Assembly (NCBI GenBank): GCA_022496805.1 | Contig: CM040085.1 | Span: 15,901,811 to 15,965,810 of the forward strand | DNA from: Pohlia nutans | Lineage: Eukaryota > Streptophyta > Bryopsida > Bryales > Mniaceae | Length of the DNA stretch: 64,000 nt | Reading direction: 5' to 3' | Shown here: positions 13,101 to 25,100 of the stretch, piece by piece | Numbering within the stretch: the first letter of the stretch is position 1 | Layout: every line of letters begins with the position of its first letter | Made by a program: the position numbers and the translations under genes | Notes under the pieces: generated by a model | What the model was told of the DNA's origin: nothing | Seen by the model: only the letters and a program-made list of their open reading frames with translations | The model's database searches: none

Positions 13101-16100
13101 CAGCGGTGGAGGAGGCCCCAGTGGCTTTGGCTGCGGCGGAGGAGTCCCGGGCTGTTGAGGAGGCTGCCCCTGCCCCGGTGGCTGAGGAAGAAGAGAAGGA
13201 GGCCCCGGTTGCGGAGGAGGTTGCTGCCCCGGTGGCGGAGCCTGAGGCTGCACCGGAGGAGGAAGTGGCGACGCGGGATTTCGAGTTGCCGGTGGAGGAC
13301 AAGGAGGAAGAGGTGGCTGCTCCGGCGGAGGAGGCCGCCCCGGTGGCTGCGGAGGCACCTGAAGCTCCTGCAGTTGAGGAGGAGAAGGTTGCTGAGGCGG
13401 CACCCGAGGTGGCGGAGGAGGAGGCACCCGCCCCGGCTGCCCCAGTTGTAGAGGAGGAGGCGGCTCCGGAGGCTGCCCCGGCGGTTGAGGAGGAAGCCAA
13501 GGAGGAGGCACCCGCAGCGGTGGAGGAGGCCCCAGTGGCTTTGGCTGCGGCGGAGGAGTCCCGGGCTGTTGAGGAGGCTGCCCCTGCCCCGGTGGCTGAG
13601 GAAGAAGAGAAGGAGGCCCCGGTTGCGGAGGAGGTTGCTGCCCCGGTGGCGGAGCCTGAGGCTGCACCGGAGGAGGAAGTGGCGACGCGGGATTTCGAGT
13701 TGCCGGTGGAGGACAAGGAGGAAGAGGTGGCTGCTCCGGCGGAGGAGGCCGCCCCGGTGGCTGCGGAGGCACCTGAAGCTCCTGCAGTTGAGGAGGAGAA
13801 GGTTGCTGAGGCGGCACCCGAGGTGGCGGAGGAGGAGGCACCCGCCCCGGCTGCCCCAGTTGTAGAGGAGGAGGCGGCTCCGGAGGCTGCCCCGGCGGTT
13901 GAGGAGGAAGCCAAGGAGGAGGCACCCGCAGCGGTGGAGGAGGCCCCAGTGGCTTTGGCTGCGGCGGAGGAGTCCCGGGCTGTTGAGGAGGCTGCCCCTG
14001 CCCCGGTGGCAGAGGAAGAAGAGAAGGAGGCCCCGGTTGCGGAGGAGGTTGCTGCCCCGGTGGCGGAGCCTGAGGCTGCACCGGAGGTGGAAGTGGCGAC
14101 GCGGGATTTCGAGTTGCCGGTGGAGGACAAGGAGGAAGAGGTGGCTGCTCCGGCTGAGGAGGCCGCCCCGGTGGCTGCGGAGGCACCTGAAGCTCCTGCA
14201 GTTGAGGAGGAGAAGGTTGCTGAGGCGGCACCCGAGGTGGCGGAGGAGGAGGCACCCGCCCCGGCTGCCCCAGTTGTAGAGGAGGAGGCGGCTCCGGAGG
14301 CTGCCCCGGCGGTTGAGGAGGAAGCCAAGGAGGAGGCACCCGCAGCGGTGGAGGAGGCCCCAGTGGCTTTGGCTGCGGCGGAGGAGTCCCGGGCTGTTGA
14401 GGAGGCTGCCCCTGCCCCGGTGGCTGAGGAAGAAGAGAAGGAGGCCCCGGTTGCGGAGGAGGTTGCTGCCCCGGTGGCGGAGCCTGAGGCTGCACCGGAG
14501 GAGGAAGTGGCGACGCGGGATTTCGAGTTGCCGGTGGAGGACAAGGAGGAAGAGGTGGCTGCTCCGGCGGAGGAGGCCGCCCCGGTGGCTGCGGAGGCAC
14601 CTGAAGCTCCTGCAGTTGAGGAGGAGAAGGTTGCTGAGGCGGCACCCGAGGTGGCGGAGGAGGAGGCACCCGCCCCGGCTGCCCCAGTTGTAGAGGAGGA
14701 GGCGGCTCCGGAGGCTGCCCCGGCGGTTGAGGAGGAAGCCAAGGAGGAGGCACCCGCAGCGGTGGAGGAGGCCCCAGTGGCTTTGGCTGCGGCGGAGGAG
14801 TCCCGGGCTGTTGAGGAGGCTGCCCCTGCCCCGGTGGCTGAGGAAGAAGAGAAGGAGGCCCCGGTTGCGGAGGAGGTTGCTGCCCCGGTGGCGGAGCCTG
14901 AGGCTGCACCGGAGGAGGAAGTGGCGACGCGGGATTTCGAGTTGCCGGTGGAGGACAAGGAGGAAGAGGTGGCTGCTCCGGCGGAGGAGTCTGCCCCGGC
15001 GGCTGAGGAGGAAGCCAAGGAGGAGGCACCCGCAGCGGTGGAGGAGGCCCCAGTGGCTTTGGCTGCGGCGGAGGAGTCCCGGGCTGTTGAGGAGGCTGCC
15101 CCTGCCCCGGTGGCTGAGGAAGAAGAGAAGGAGGCCCCGGTTGCGGAGGAGGTTGCTGCCCCGGTGGCGGAGCCTGAGGCTGCACCGGAGGAGGAAGTGG
15201 CGACGCGGGATTTCGAGTTGCCGGTGGAGGACAAGGAGGAAGAGGTGGCTGCTCCGGCGGAGGAGGCCGCCCCGGTGGCTGCGGAGGCACCTGAAGCTCC
15301 TGCAGTTGAGGAGGAGAAGGTTGCTGAGGCGGCACCCGAGGTGGCGGAGGAGGAGGCACCCGCCCCGGCTGCCCCAGTTGTAGAGGAGGAGGCGGCTCCG
15401 GAGGCTGCCCCGGCGGTTGAGGAGGAAGCCAAGGAGGAGGCACCCGCAGCGGTGGAGGAGGCCCCAGTGGCTTTGGCTGCGGCGGAGGAGTCCCGGGCTG
15501 TTGAGGAGGCTGCCCCTGCCCCGGTGGCAGAGGAAGAAGAGAAGGAGGCCCCGGTTGCGGAGGAGGTTGCTCCCCCGGTGGCGGAGCCTGAGGCAGCACC
15601 GGAGGTGGAAGTGGCGACGCGGGATTTCGAGTTGCCCGTGGAGGACACGGAGGAAGAGGTGGCTGCTCCGGCTGAGGAGGCCGCCCCGGTGGCTGCGGAG
15701 GCACCTGAAGCTCCTGCAGTTGAGGAGGAGAAGGTTGCTGAGGCGGCACCCGAGGTGGCGGAGGAGGAGGCACCCGCCCCGGCTGCCCCAGTTGTAGAGG
15801 AGGAGGCGGCTCCGGAGGCTGCCCCGGCGGTTGAGGAGGAAGCCAAGGAGGAGGCACCCGCAGCGGTGGAGGAGGCCCCAGTGGCTTTGGCTGCGGCGGA
15901 GGAGTCCCGGGCTGTTGAGGAGGCTGCCCCTGCCCCGGTGGCTGAGGAAGAAGAGAAGGAGGCCCCGGTTGCGGAGGAGGTTGCTGCCCCGGTGGCGGAG
16001 CCTGAGGCTGCACCGGAGGAGGAAGTGGCGACGCGGGATTTCGAGTTGCCGGTGGAGGACAAGGAGGAAGAGGTGGCTGCTCCGGCGGAGGAGGCCGCCC

Positions 16101-19100
16101 CGGTGGCTGCGGAGGCACCTGAAGCTCCTGCAGTTGAGGAGGAGAAGGTTGCTGAGGCGGCACCCGAGGTGGCGGAGGAGGAGGCACCCGCCCCGGCTGC
16201 CCCAGTTGTAGAGGAGGAGGCGGCTCCGGAGGCTGCCCCGGCGGTTGAGGAGGAAGCCAAGGAGGAGGCACCCGCAGCGGTGGAGGAGGCCCCAGTGGCT
16301 TTGGCTGCGGCGGAGGAGTCCCGGGCTGTTGAGGAGGCTGCCCCTGCCCCGGTGGCTGAGGAAGAAGAGAAGGAGGCCCCGGTTGCGGAGGAGGTTGCTG
16401 CCCCGGTGGCGGAGCCTGAGGCTGCACCGGAGGAGGAAGTGGCGACGCGGGATTTCGAGTTGCCGGTGGAGGACAAGGAGGAAGAGGTGGCTGCTCCGGC
16501 GGAGGAGGCCGCCCCGGTGGCTGCGGAGGCACCTGAAGCTCCTGCAGTTGAGGAGGAGAAGGTTGCTGAGGCGGCACCCGAGGTGGCGGAGGAGGAGGCA
16601 CCCGCCCCGGCTGCCCCAGTTGTAGAGGAGGAGGCGGCTCCGGAGGCTGCCCCGGCGGTTGAGGAGGAAGCCAAGGAGGAGGCACCCGCAGCGGTGGAGG
16701 AGGCCCCAGTGGCTTTGGCTGCGGCGGAGGAGTCCCGGGCTGTTGAGGAGGCTGCCCCTGCCCCGGTGGCAGAGGAAGAAGAGAAGGAGGCCCCGGTTGC
16801 GGAGGAGGTTGCTGCCCCGGTGGCGGAGCCTGAGGCTGCACCGGAGGTGGAAGTGGCGACGCGGGATTTCGAGTTGCCCGTGGAGGACAAGGAGGAAGAG
16901 GTGGCTGCTCCGGCGGAGGAGGCCGCCCCGGTGGCTGCGGAGGCACCTGAAGCTCCTGCAGTTGAGGAGGAGAAGGTTGCTGAGGCGGCACCCGAGGTGG
17001 CGGAGGAGGAGGCACCCGCCCCGGCTGCCCCAGTTGTAGAGGAGGAGGCGGCTCCGGAGGCTGCCCCGGCGGTTGAGGAGGAAGCCAAGGAGGAGGCACC
17101 CGCAGCGGTGGAGGAGGCCCCAGTGGCTTTGGCTGCGGCGGAGGAGTCCCGGGCTGTTGAGGAGGCTGCCCCTGCCCCGGTGGCTGAGGAAGAAGAGAAG
17201 GAGGCCCCGGTTGCGGAGGAGGTTGCTGCCCCGGTGGCGGAGCCTGAGGCTGCACCGGAGGAGGAAGTGGCGACGCGGGATTTCGAGTTGCCGGTGGAGG
17301 ACAAGGAGGAAGAGGTGGCTGCTCCGGCGGAGGAGGCCGCCCCGGTGGCTGCGGAGGCACCTGAAGCTCCTGCAGTTGAGGAGGAGAAGGTTGCTGAGGC
17401 GGCACCCGAGGTGGCGGAGGAGGAGGCACCCGCCCCGGCTGCCCCAGTTGTAGAGGAGGAGGCGGCTCCGGAGGCTGCCCCGGCGGTTGAGGAGGAAGCC
17501 AAGGAGGAGGCACCCGCAGCGGTGGAGGAGGCCCCAGTGGCTTTGGCTGCGGCGGAGGAGTCCCGGGCTGTTGAGGAGGCTGCCCCTGCCCCGGTGGCAG
17601 AGGAAGAAGAGAAGGAGGCCCCGGTTGCGGAGGAGGTTGCTGCCCCGGTGGCGGAGCCTGAGGCTGCACCGGAGGTGGAAGTGGCGACGCGGGATTTCGA
17701 GTTGCCCGTGGAGGACAAGGAGGAAGAGGTGGCTGCTCCGGCGGAGGAGGCCGCCCCGGTGGCTGCGGAGGCACCTGAAGCTCCTGCAGTTGAGGAGGAG
17801 AAGGTTGCTGAGGCGGCACCCGAGGTGGCGGAGGAGGAGGCACCCGCCCCGGCTGCCCCAGTTGTAGAGGAGGAGGCGGCTCCGGAGGCTGCCCCGGCGG
17901 TTGAGGAGGAAGCCAAGGAGGAGGCACCCGCAGCGGTGGAGGAGGCCCCAGTGGCTTTGGCTGCGGCGGAGGAGTCCCGGGCTGTTGAGGAGGCTGCCCC
18001 TGCCCCGGTGGCTGAGGAAGAAGAGAAGGAGGCCCCGGTTGCGGAGGAGGTTGCTGCCCCGGTGGCGGAGCCTGAGGCTGCACCGGAGGAGGAAGTGGCG
18101 ACGCGGGATTTCGAGTTGCCGGTGGAGGACAAGGAGGAAGAGGTGGCTGCTCCGGCGGAGGAGGCCGCCCCGGTGGCTGCGGAGGCACCTGAAGCTCCTG
18201 CAGTTGAGGAGGAGAAGGTTGCTGAGGCGGCACCCGAGGTGGCGGAGGAGGAGGCACCCGCCCCGGCTGCCCCAGTTGTAGAGGAGGAGGCGGCTCCGGA
18301 GGCTGCCCCGGCGGTTGAGGAGGAAGCCAAGGAGGAGGCACCCGCAGCGGTGGAGGAGGCCCCAGTGGCTTTGGCTGCGGCGGAGGAGTCCCGGGCTGTT
18401 GAGGAGGCTGCCCCTGCCCCGGTGGCAGAGGAAGAAGAGAAGGAGGCCCCGGTTGCGGAGGAGGTTGCTGCCCCGGTGGCGGAGCCTGAGGCTGCACCGG
18501 AGGTGGAAGTGGCGACGCGGGATTTCGAGTTGCCCGTGGAGGACAAGGAGGAAGAGGTGGCTGCTCCGGCGGAGGAGGCCGCCCCGGTGGCTGCGGAGGC
18601 ACCTGAAGCTCCTGCAGTTGAGGAGGAGAAGGTTGCTGAGGCGGCACCCGAGGTGGCGGAGGAGGAGGCACCCGCCCCGGCTGCCCCAGTTGTAGAGGAG
18701 GAGGCGGCTCCGGAGGCTGCCCCGGCGGTTGAGGAGGAAGCCAAGGAGGAGGCACCCGCAGCGGTGGAGGAGGCCCCAGTGGCTTTGGCTGCGGCGGAGG
18801 AGTCCCGGGCTGTTGAGGAGGCTGCCCCTGCCCCGGTGGCTGAGGAAGAAGAGAAGGAGGCCCCGGTTGCGGAGGAGGTTGCTGCCCCGGTGGCGGAGCC
18901 TGAGGCTGCACCGGAGGAGGAAGTGGCGACGCGGGATTTCGAGTTGCCGGTGGAGGACAAGGAGGAAGAGGTGGCTGCTCCGGCGGAGGAGGCCGCCCCG
19001 GTGGCTGCGGAGGCACCTGAAGCTCCTGCAGTTGAGGAGGAGAAGGTTGCTGAGGCGGCACCCGAGGTGGCGGAGGAGGAGGCACCCGCCCCGGCTGCCC

Positions 19101-22100
19101 CAGTTGTAGAGGAGGAGGCGGCTCCGGAGGCTGCCCCGGCGGTTGAGGAGGAAGCCAAGGAGGAGGCACCCGCAGCGGTGGAGGAGGCCCCAGTGGCTTT
19201 GGCTGCGGCGGAGGAGTCCCGGGCTGTTGAGGAGGCTGCCCCTGCCCCGGTGGCAGAGGAAGAAGAGAAGGAGGCCCCGGTTGCGGAGGAGGTTGCTGCC
19301 CCGGTGGCGGAGCCTGAGGCTGCACCGGAGGTGGAAGTGGCGACGCGGGATTTCGAGTTGCCGGTGGAGGACAAGGAGGAAGAGGTGGCTGCTCCGGCTG
19401 AGGAGGCCGCCCCGGTGGCTGCGGAGGCACCTGAAGCTCCTGCAGTTGAGGAGGAGAAGGTTGCTGAGGCGGCACCCGAGGTGGCGGAGGAGGAGGCACC
19501 CGCCCCGGCTGCCCCAGTTGTAGAGGAGGAGGCGGCTCCGGAGGCTGCCCCGGCGGTTGAGGAGGAAGCCAAGGAGGAGGCACCCGCAGCGGTGGAGGAG
19601 GCCCCAGTGGCTTTGGCTGCGGCGGAGGAGTCCCGGGCTGTTGAGGAGGCTGCCCCTGCCCCGGTGGCTGAGGAAGAAGAGAAGGAGGCCCGGGTTGCGG
19701 AGGAGGTTGCTGCCCCGGTGGCGGAGCCTGAGGCTGCACCGGAGGAGGAAGTGGCGACGCGGGATTTCGAGTTGCCGGTGGAGGACAAGGAGGAAGAGGT
19801 GGCTGCTCCGGCGGAGGAGGCCGCCCCGGTGGCTGCGGAGGCACCTGAAGCTCCTGCAGTTGAGGAGGAGAAGGTTGCTGAGGCGGCACCCGAGGTGGCG
19901 GAGGAGGAGGCACCCGCCCCGGCTGCCCCAGTTGTAGAGGAGGAGGCGGCTCCGGAGGCTGCCCCGGCGGTTGAGGAGGAAGCCAAGGAGGAGGCACCCG
20001 CAGCGGTGGAGGAGGCCCCAGTGGCTTTGGCTGCGGCGGAGGAGTCCCGGGCTGTTGAGGAGGCTGCCCCTGCCCCGGTGGCTGAGGAAGAAGAGAAGGA
20101 GGCCCCGGTTGCGGAGGAGGTTGCTGCCCCGGTGGCGGAGCCTGAGGCTGCACCGGAGGAGGAAGTGGCGACGCGGGATTTCGAGTTGCCGGTGGAGGAC
20201 AAGGAGGAAGAGGTGGCTGCTCCGGCGGAGGAGGCCGCCCCGGTGGCTGCGGAGGCACCTGAAGCTCCTGCAGTTGAGGAGGAGAAGGTTGCTGAGGCGG
20301 CACCCGAGGTGGCGGAGGAGGAGGCACCCGCCCCGGCTGCCCCAGTTGTAGAGGAGGAGGCGGCTCCGGAGGCTGCCCCGGCGGTTGAGGAGGAAGCCAA
20401 GGAGGAGGCACCCGCAGCGGTGGAGGAGGCCCCAGTGGCTTTGGCTGCGGCGGAGGAGTCCCGGGCTGTTGAGGAGGCTGCCCCTGCCCCGGTGGCTGAG
20501 GAAGAAGAGAAGGAGGCCCCGGTTGCGGAGGAGGTTGCTGCCCCGGTGGCGGAGCCTGAGGCTGCACCGGAGGAGGAAGTGGCGACGCGGGATTTCGAGT
20601 TGCCGGTGGAGGACAAGGAGGAAGAGGTGGCTGCTCCGGCGGAGGAGTCTGCCCCGGCGGCTGAGGAGGAAGCCAAGGAGGAGGCACCCGCAGCGGTGGA
20701 GGAGGCCCCAGTGGCTTTGGCTGCGGCGGAGGAGTCCCGGGCTGTTGAGGAGGCTGCCCCTGCCCCGGTGGCTGAGGAAGAAGAGAAGGAGGCCCCGGTT
20801 GCGGAGGAGGTTGCTGCCCCGGTGGCGGAGCCTGAGGCTGCACCGGAGGAGGAAGTGGCGACGCGGGATTTCGAGTTGCCGGTGGAGGACAAGGAGGAAG
20901 AGGTGGCTGCTCCGGCGGAGGAGGCCGCCCCGGTGGCTGCGGAGGCACCTGAAGCTCCTGCAGTTGAGGAGGAGAAGGTTGCTGAGGCGGCACCCGAGGT
21001 GGCGGAGGAGGAGGCACCCGCCCCGGCTGCCCCAGTTGTAGAGGAGGAGGCGGCTCCGGAGGCTGCCCCGGCGGTTGAGGAGGAAGCCAAGGAGGAGGCA
21101 CCCGCAGCGGTGGAGGAGGCCCCAGTGGCTTTGGCTGCGGCGGAGGAGTCCCGGGCTGTTGAGGAGGCTGCCCCTGCCCCGGTGGCTGAGGAAGAAGAGA
21201 AGGAGGCCCCGGTTGCGGAGGAGGTTGCTGCCCCGGTGGCGGAGCCTGAGGCTGCACCGGAGGAGGAAGTGGCGACGCGGGATTTCGAGTTGCCGGTGGA
21301 GGACAAGGAGGAAGAGGTGGCTGCTCCGGCTGAGGAGGCCGCCCCGGTGGCTGCGGAGGCACCTGAAGCTCCTGCAGTTGAGGAGGAGAAGGTTGCTGAG
21401 GCGGCACCCGAGGTGGCGGAGGAGGAGGCACCCGCCCCGGCTGCCCCAGTTGTAGAGGAGGAGGCGGCTCCGGAGGCTGCCCCGGCGGTTGAGGAGGAAG
21501 CCAAGGAGGAGGCACCCGCAGCGGTGGAGGAGGCCCCAGTGGCTTTGGCTGCGGCGGAGGAGTCCCGGGCTGTTGAGGAGGCTGCCCCTGCCCCGGTGGC
21601 TGAGGAAGAAGAGAAGGAGGCCCCGGTTGCGGAGGAGGTTGCTGCCCCGGTGGCGGAGCCTGAGGCTGCACCGGAGGAGGAAGTGGCGACGCGGGATTTC
21701 GAGTTGCCGGTGGAGGACAAGGAGGAAGAGGTGGCTGCTCCGGCGGAGGAGGCCGCCCCGGTGGCTGCGGAGGCACCTGAAGCTCCTGCAGTTGAGGAGG
21801 AGAAGGTTGCTGAGGCGGCACCCGAGGTGGCGGAGGAGGAGGCACCCGCCCCGGCTGCCCCAGTTGTAGAGGAGGAGGCGGCTCCGGAGGCTGCCCCGGC
21901 GGTTGAGGAGGAAGCCAAGGAGGAGGCACCCGCAGCGGTGGAGGAGGCCCCAGTGGCTTTGGCTGCGGCGGAGGAGTCCCGGGCTGTTGAGGAGGCTGCC
22001 CCTGCCCCGGTGGCTGAGGAAGAAGAGAAGGAGGCCCGGGTTGCGGAGGAGGTTGCTGCCCCGGTGGCGGAGCCTGAGGCTGCACCGGAGGAGGAAGTGG

Positions 22101-25100
22101 CGACGCGGGATTTCGAGTTGCCGGTGGAGGACAAGGAGGAAGAGGTGGCTGCTCCGGCGGAGGAGGCCGCCCTGGTGGCTGCGGAGGCACCTGAAGCTCC
22201 TGCAGTTGAGGAGGAGAAGGTTGCTGAGGCGGCACCCGAGGTGGCGGAGGAGGAGGCACCCGCCCCGGCTGCCCCAGTTGTAGAGGAGGAGGCGGCTCCG
22301 GAGGCTGCCCCGGCGGTTGAGGAGGAAGCCAAGGAGGAGGCACCCGCAGCGGTGGAGGAGGCCCCAGTGGCTTTGGCTGCGGCGGAGGAGTCCCGGGCTG
22401 TTGAGGAGGCTGCCCCTGCCCCGGTGGCTGAGGAAGAAGAGAAGGAGGCCCCGGTTGCGGAGGAGGTTGCTGCCCCGGTGGCGGAGCCTGAGGCTGCACC
22501 GGAGGAGGAAGTGGCGACGCGGGATTTCGAGTTGCCGGTGGAGGACAAGGAGGAAGAGGTGGCTGCTCCGGCGGAGGAGGCCGCCCCGGTGGCTGCGGAG
22601 GCACCTGAAGCTCCTGCAGTTGAGGAGGAGAAGGTTGCTGAGGCGGCACCCGAGGTGGCGGAGGAGGAGGCACCCGCCCCGGCTGCCCCAGTTGTAGAGG
22701 AGGAGGCGGCTCCGGAGGCTGCCCCGGCGGTTGAGGAGGAAGCCAAGGAGGAGGCACCCGCAGCGGTGGAGGAGGCCCCAGTGGCTTTGGCTGCGGCGGA
22801 GGAGTCCTGGGCTGTTGAGGAGGCTGCCCCTGCCCCGGTGGCTGAGGAAGAAGAGAAGGAGGCCCCGGTTGCGGAGGAGGTTGCTGCCCCGGTGGCGGAG
22901 CCTGAGGCTGCACCGGAGGAGGAAGTGGCGACGCGGGATTTCGAGTTGCCGGTGGAGGACAAGGAGGAAGAGGTGGCTGCTCCGGCGGAGGAGGCCGCCC
23001 CGGTGGCTGCGGAGGCACCTGAAGCTCCTGCAGTTGAGGAGGAGAAGGTTGCTGAGGCGGCACCCGAGGTGGCGGAGGAGGAGGCACCCGCCCCGGCTGC
23101 CCCAGTTGTAGAGGAGGAGGCGGCTCCGGAGGCTGCCCCGGCGGTTGAGGAGGAAGCCAAGGAGGAGGCACCCGCAGCGGTGGAGGAGGCCCCAGTGGCT
23201 TTGGCTGCGGCGGAGGAGTCCTGGGCTGTTGAGGAGGCTGCCCCTGCCCCGGTGGCTGAGGAAGAAGAGAAGGAGGCCCCGGTTGCGGAGGAGGTTGCTG
23301 CCCCGGTGGCGGAGCCTGAGGCTGCACCGGAGGAGGAAGTGGCGACGCGGGATTTCGAGTTGCCGGTGGAGGACAAGGAGGAAGAGGTGGCTGCTCCGGC
23401 GGAGGAGGCCGCCCCGGTGGCTGCGGAGGCACCTGAAGCTCCTGCAGTTGAGGAGGAGAAGGTTGCTGAGGCGGCACCCGAGGTGGCGGAGGAGGAGGCA
23501 CCCGCCCCGGCTGCCCCAGTTGTAGAGGAGGAGGCGGCTCCGGAGGCTGCCCCGGCGGTTGAGGAGGAAGCCAAGGAGGAGGCACCCGCAGCGGTGGAGG
23601 AGGCCCCAGTGGCTTTGGCTGCGGCGGAGGAGTCCCGGGCTGTTGAGGAGGCTGCCCCTGCCCCGGTGGCTGAGGAAGAAGAGAAGGAGGCCCGGGTTGC
23701 GGAGGAGGTTGCTGCCCCGGTGGCGGAGCCTGAGGCTGCACCGGAGGAGGAAGTGGCGACGCGGGATTTCGAGTTGCCGGTGGAGGACAAGGAGGAAGAG
23801 GTGGCTGCTCCGGCGGAGGAGGCCGCCCTGGTGGCTGCGGAGGCACCTGAAGCTCCTGCAGTTGAGGAGGAGAAGGTTGCTGAGGCGGCACCCGAGGTGG
23901 CGGAGGAGGAGGCACCCGCCCCGGCTGCCCCAGTTGTAGAGGAGGAGGCGGCTCCGGAGGCTGCCCCGGCGGTTGAGGAGGAAGCCAAGGAGGAGGCACC
24001 CGCAGCGGTGGAGGAGGCCCCAGTGGCTTTGGCTGCGGCGGAGGAGTCCCGGGCTGTTGAGGAGGCTGCCCCTGCCCCGGCGGCTGAGGAAGAAGAGAAG
24101 GAGGCCCCGGTTGCGGAGGAGGTTGCTGCCCCGGTGGCGGAGCCTGAGGCTGCACCGGAGGAGGAAGTGGCGACGCGGGATTTCGAGTTGCCGGTGGAGG
24201 ACAAGGAGGAAGAGGTGGCTGCTCCGGCGGAGGAGGCCGCCCCGGTGGCTGCGGAGGCACCTGAAGCTCCTGCAGTTGAGGAGGAGAAGGTTGCTGAGGC
24301 GGCACCCGAGGTGGCGGAGGAGGAGGCACCCGCCCCGGCTGCCCCAGTTGTAGAGGAGGAGGCGGCTCCGGAGGCTGCCCCGGCGGTTGAGGAGGAAGCC
24401 AAGGAGGAGGCACCCGCAGCGGTGGAGGAGGCCCCAGTGGCTTTGGCTGCGGCGGAGGAGTCCTGGGCTGTTGAGGAGGCTGCCCCTGCCCCGGTGGCTG
24501 AGGAAGAAGAGAAGGAGGCCCCGGTTGCGGAGGAGGTTGCTGCCCCGGTGGCGGAGCCTGAGGCTGCACCGGAGGAGGAAGTGGCGACGCGGGATTTCGA
24601 GTTGCCGGTGGAGGACAAGGAGGAAGAGGTGGCTGCTCCGGCGGAGGAGGCCGCCCCGGTGGCTGCGGAGGCACCTGAAGCTCCTGCAGTTGAGGAGGAG
24701 AAGGTTGCTGAGGCGGCACCCGAGGTGGCGGAGGAGGAGGCACCCGCCCCGGCTGCCCCAGTTGTAGAGGAGGAGGCGGCTCCGGAGGCTGCCCCGGCGG
24801 TTGAGGAGGAAGCCAAGGAGGAGGCACCCGCAGCGGTGGAGGAGGCCCCAGTGGCTTTGGCTGCGGCGGAGGAGTCCTGGGCTGTTGAGGAGGCTGCCCC
24901 TGCCCCGGTGGCTGAGGAAGAAGAGAAGGAGGCCCCGGTTGCGGAGGAGGTTGCTGCCCCGGTGGCGGAGCCTGAGGCTGCACCGGAGGAGGAAGTGGCG
25001 ACGCGGGATTTCGAGTTGCCGGTGGAGGACAAGGAGGAAGAGGTGGCTGCTCCGGCGGAGGAGGCCGCCCCGGTGGCTGCGGAGGCACCTGAAGCTCCTG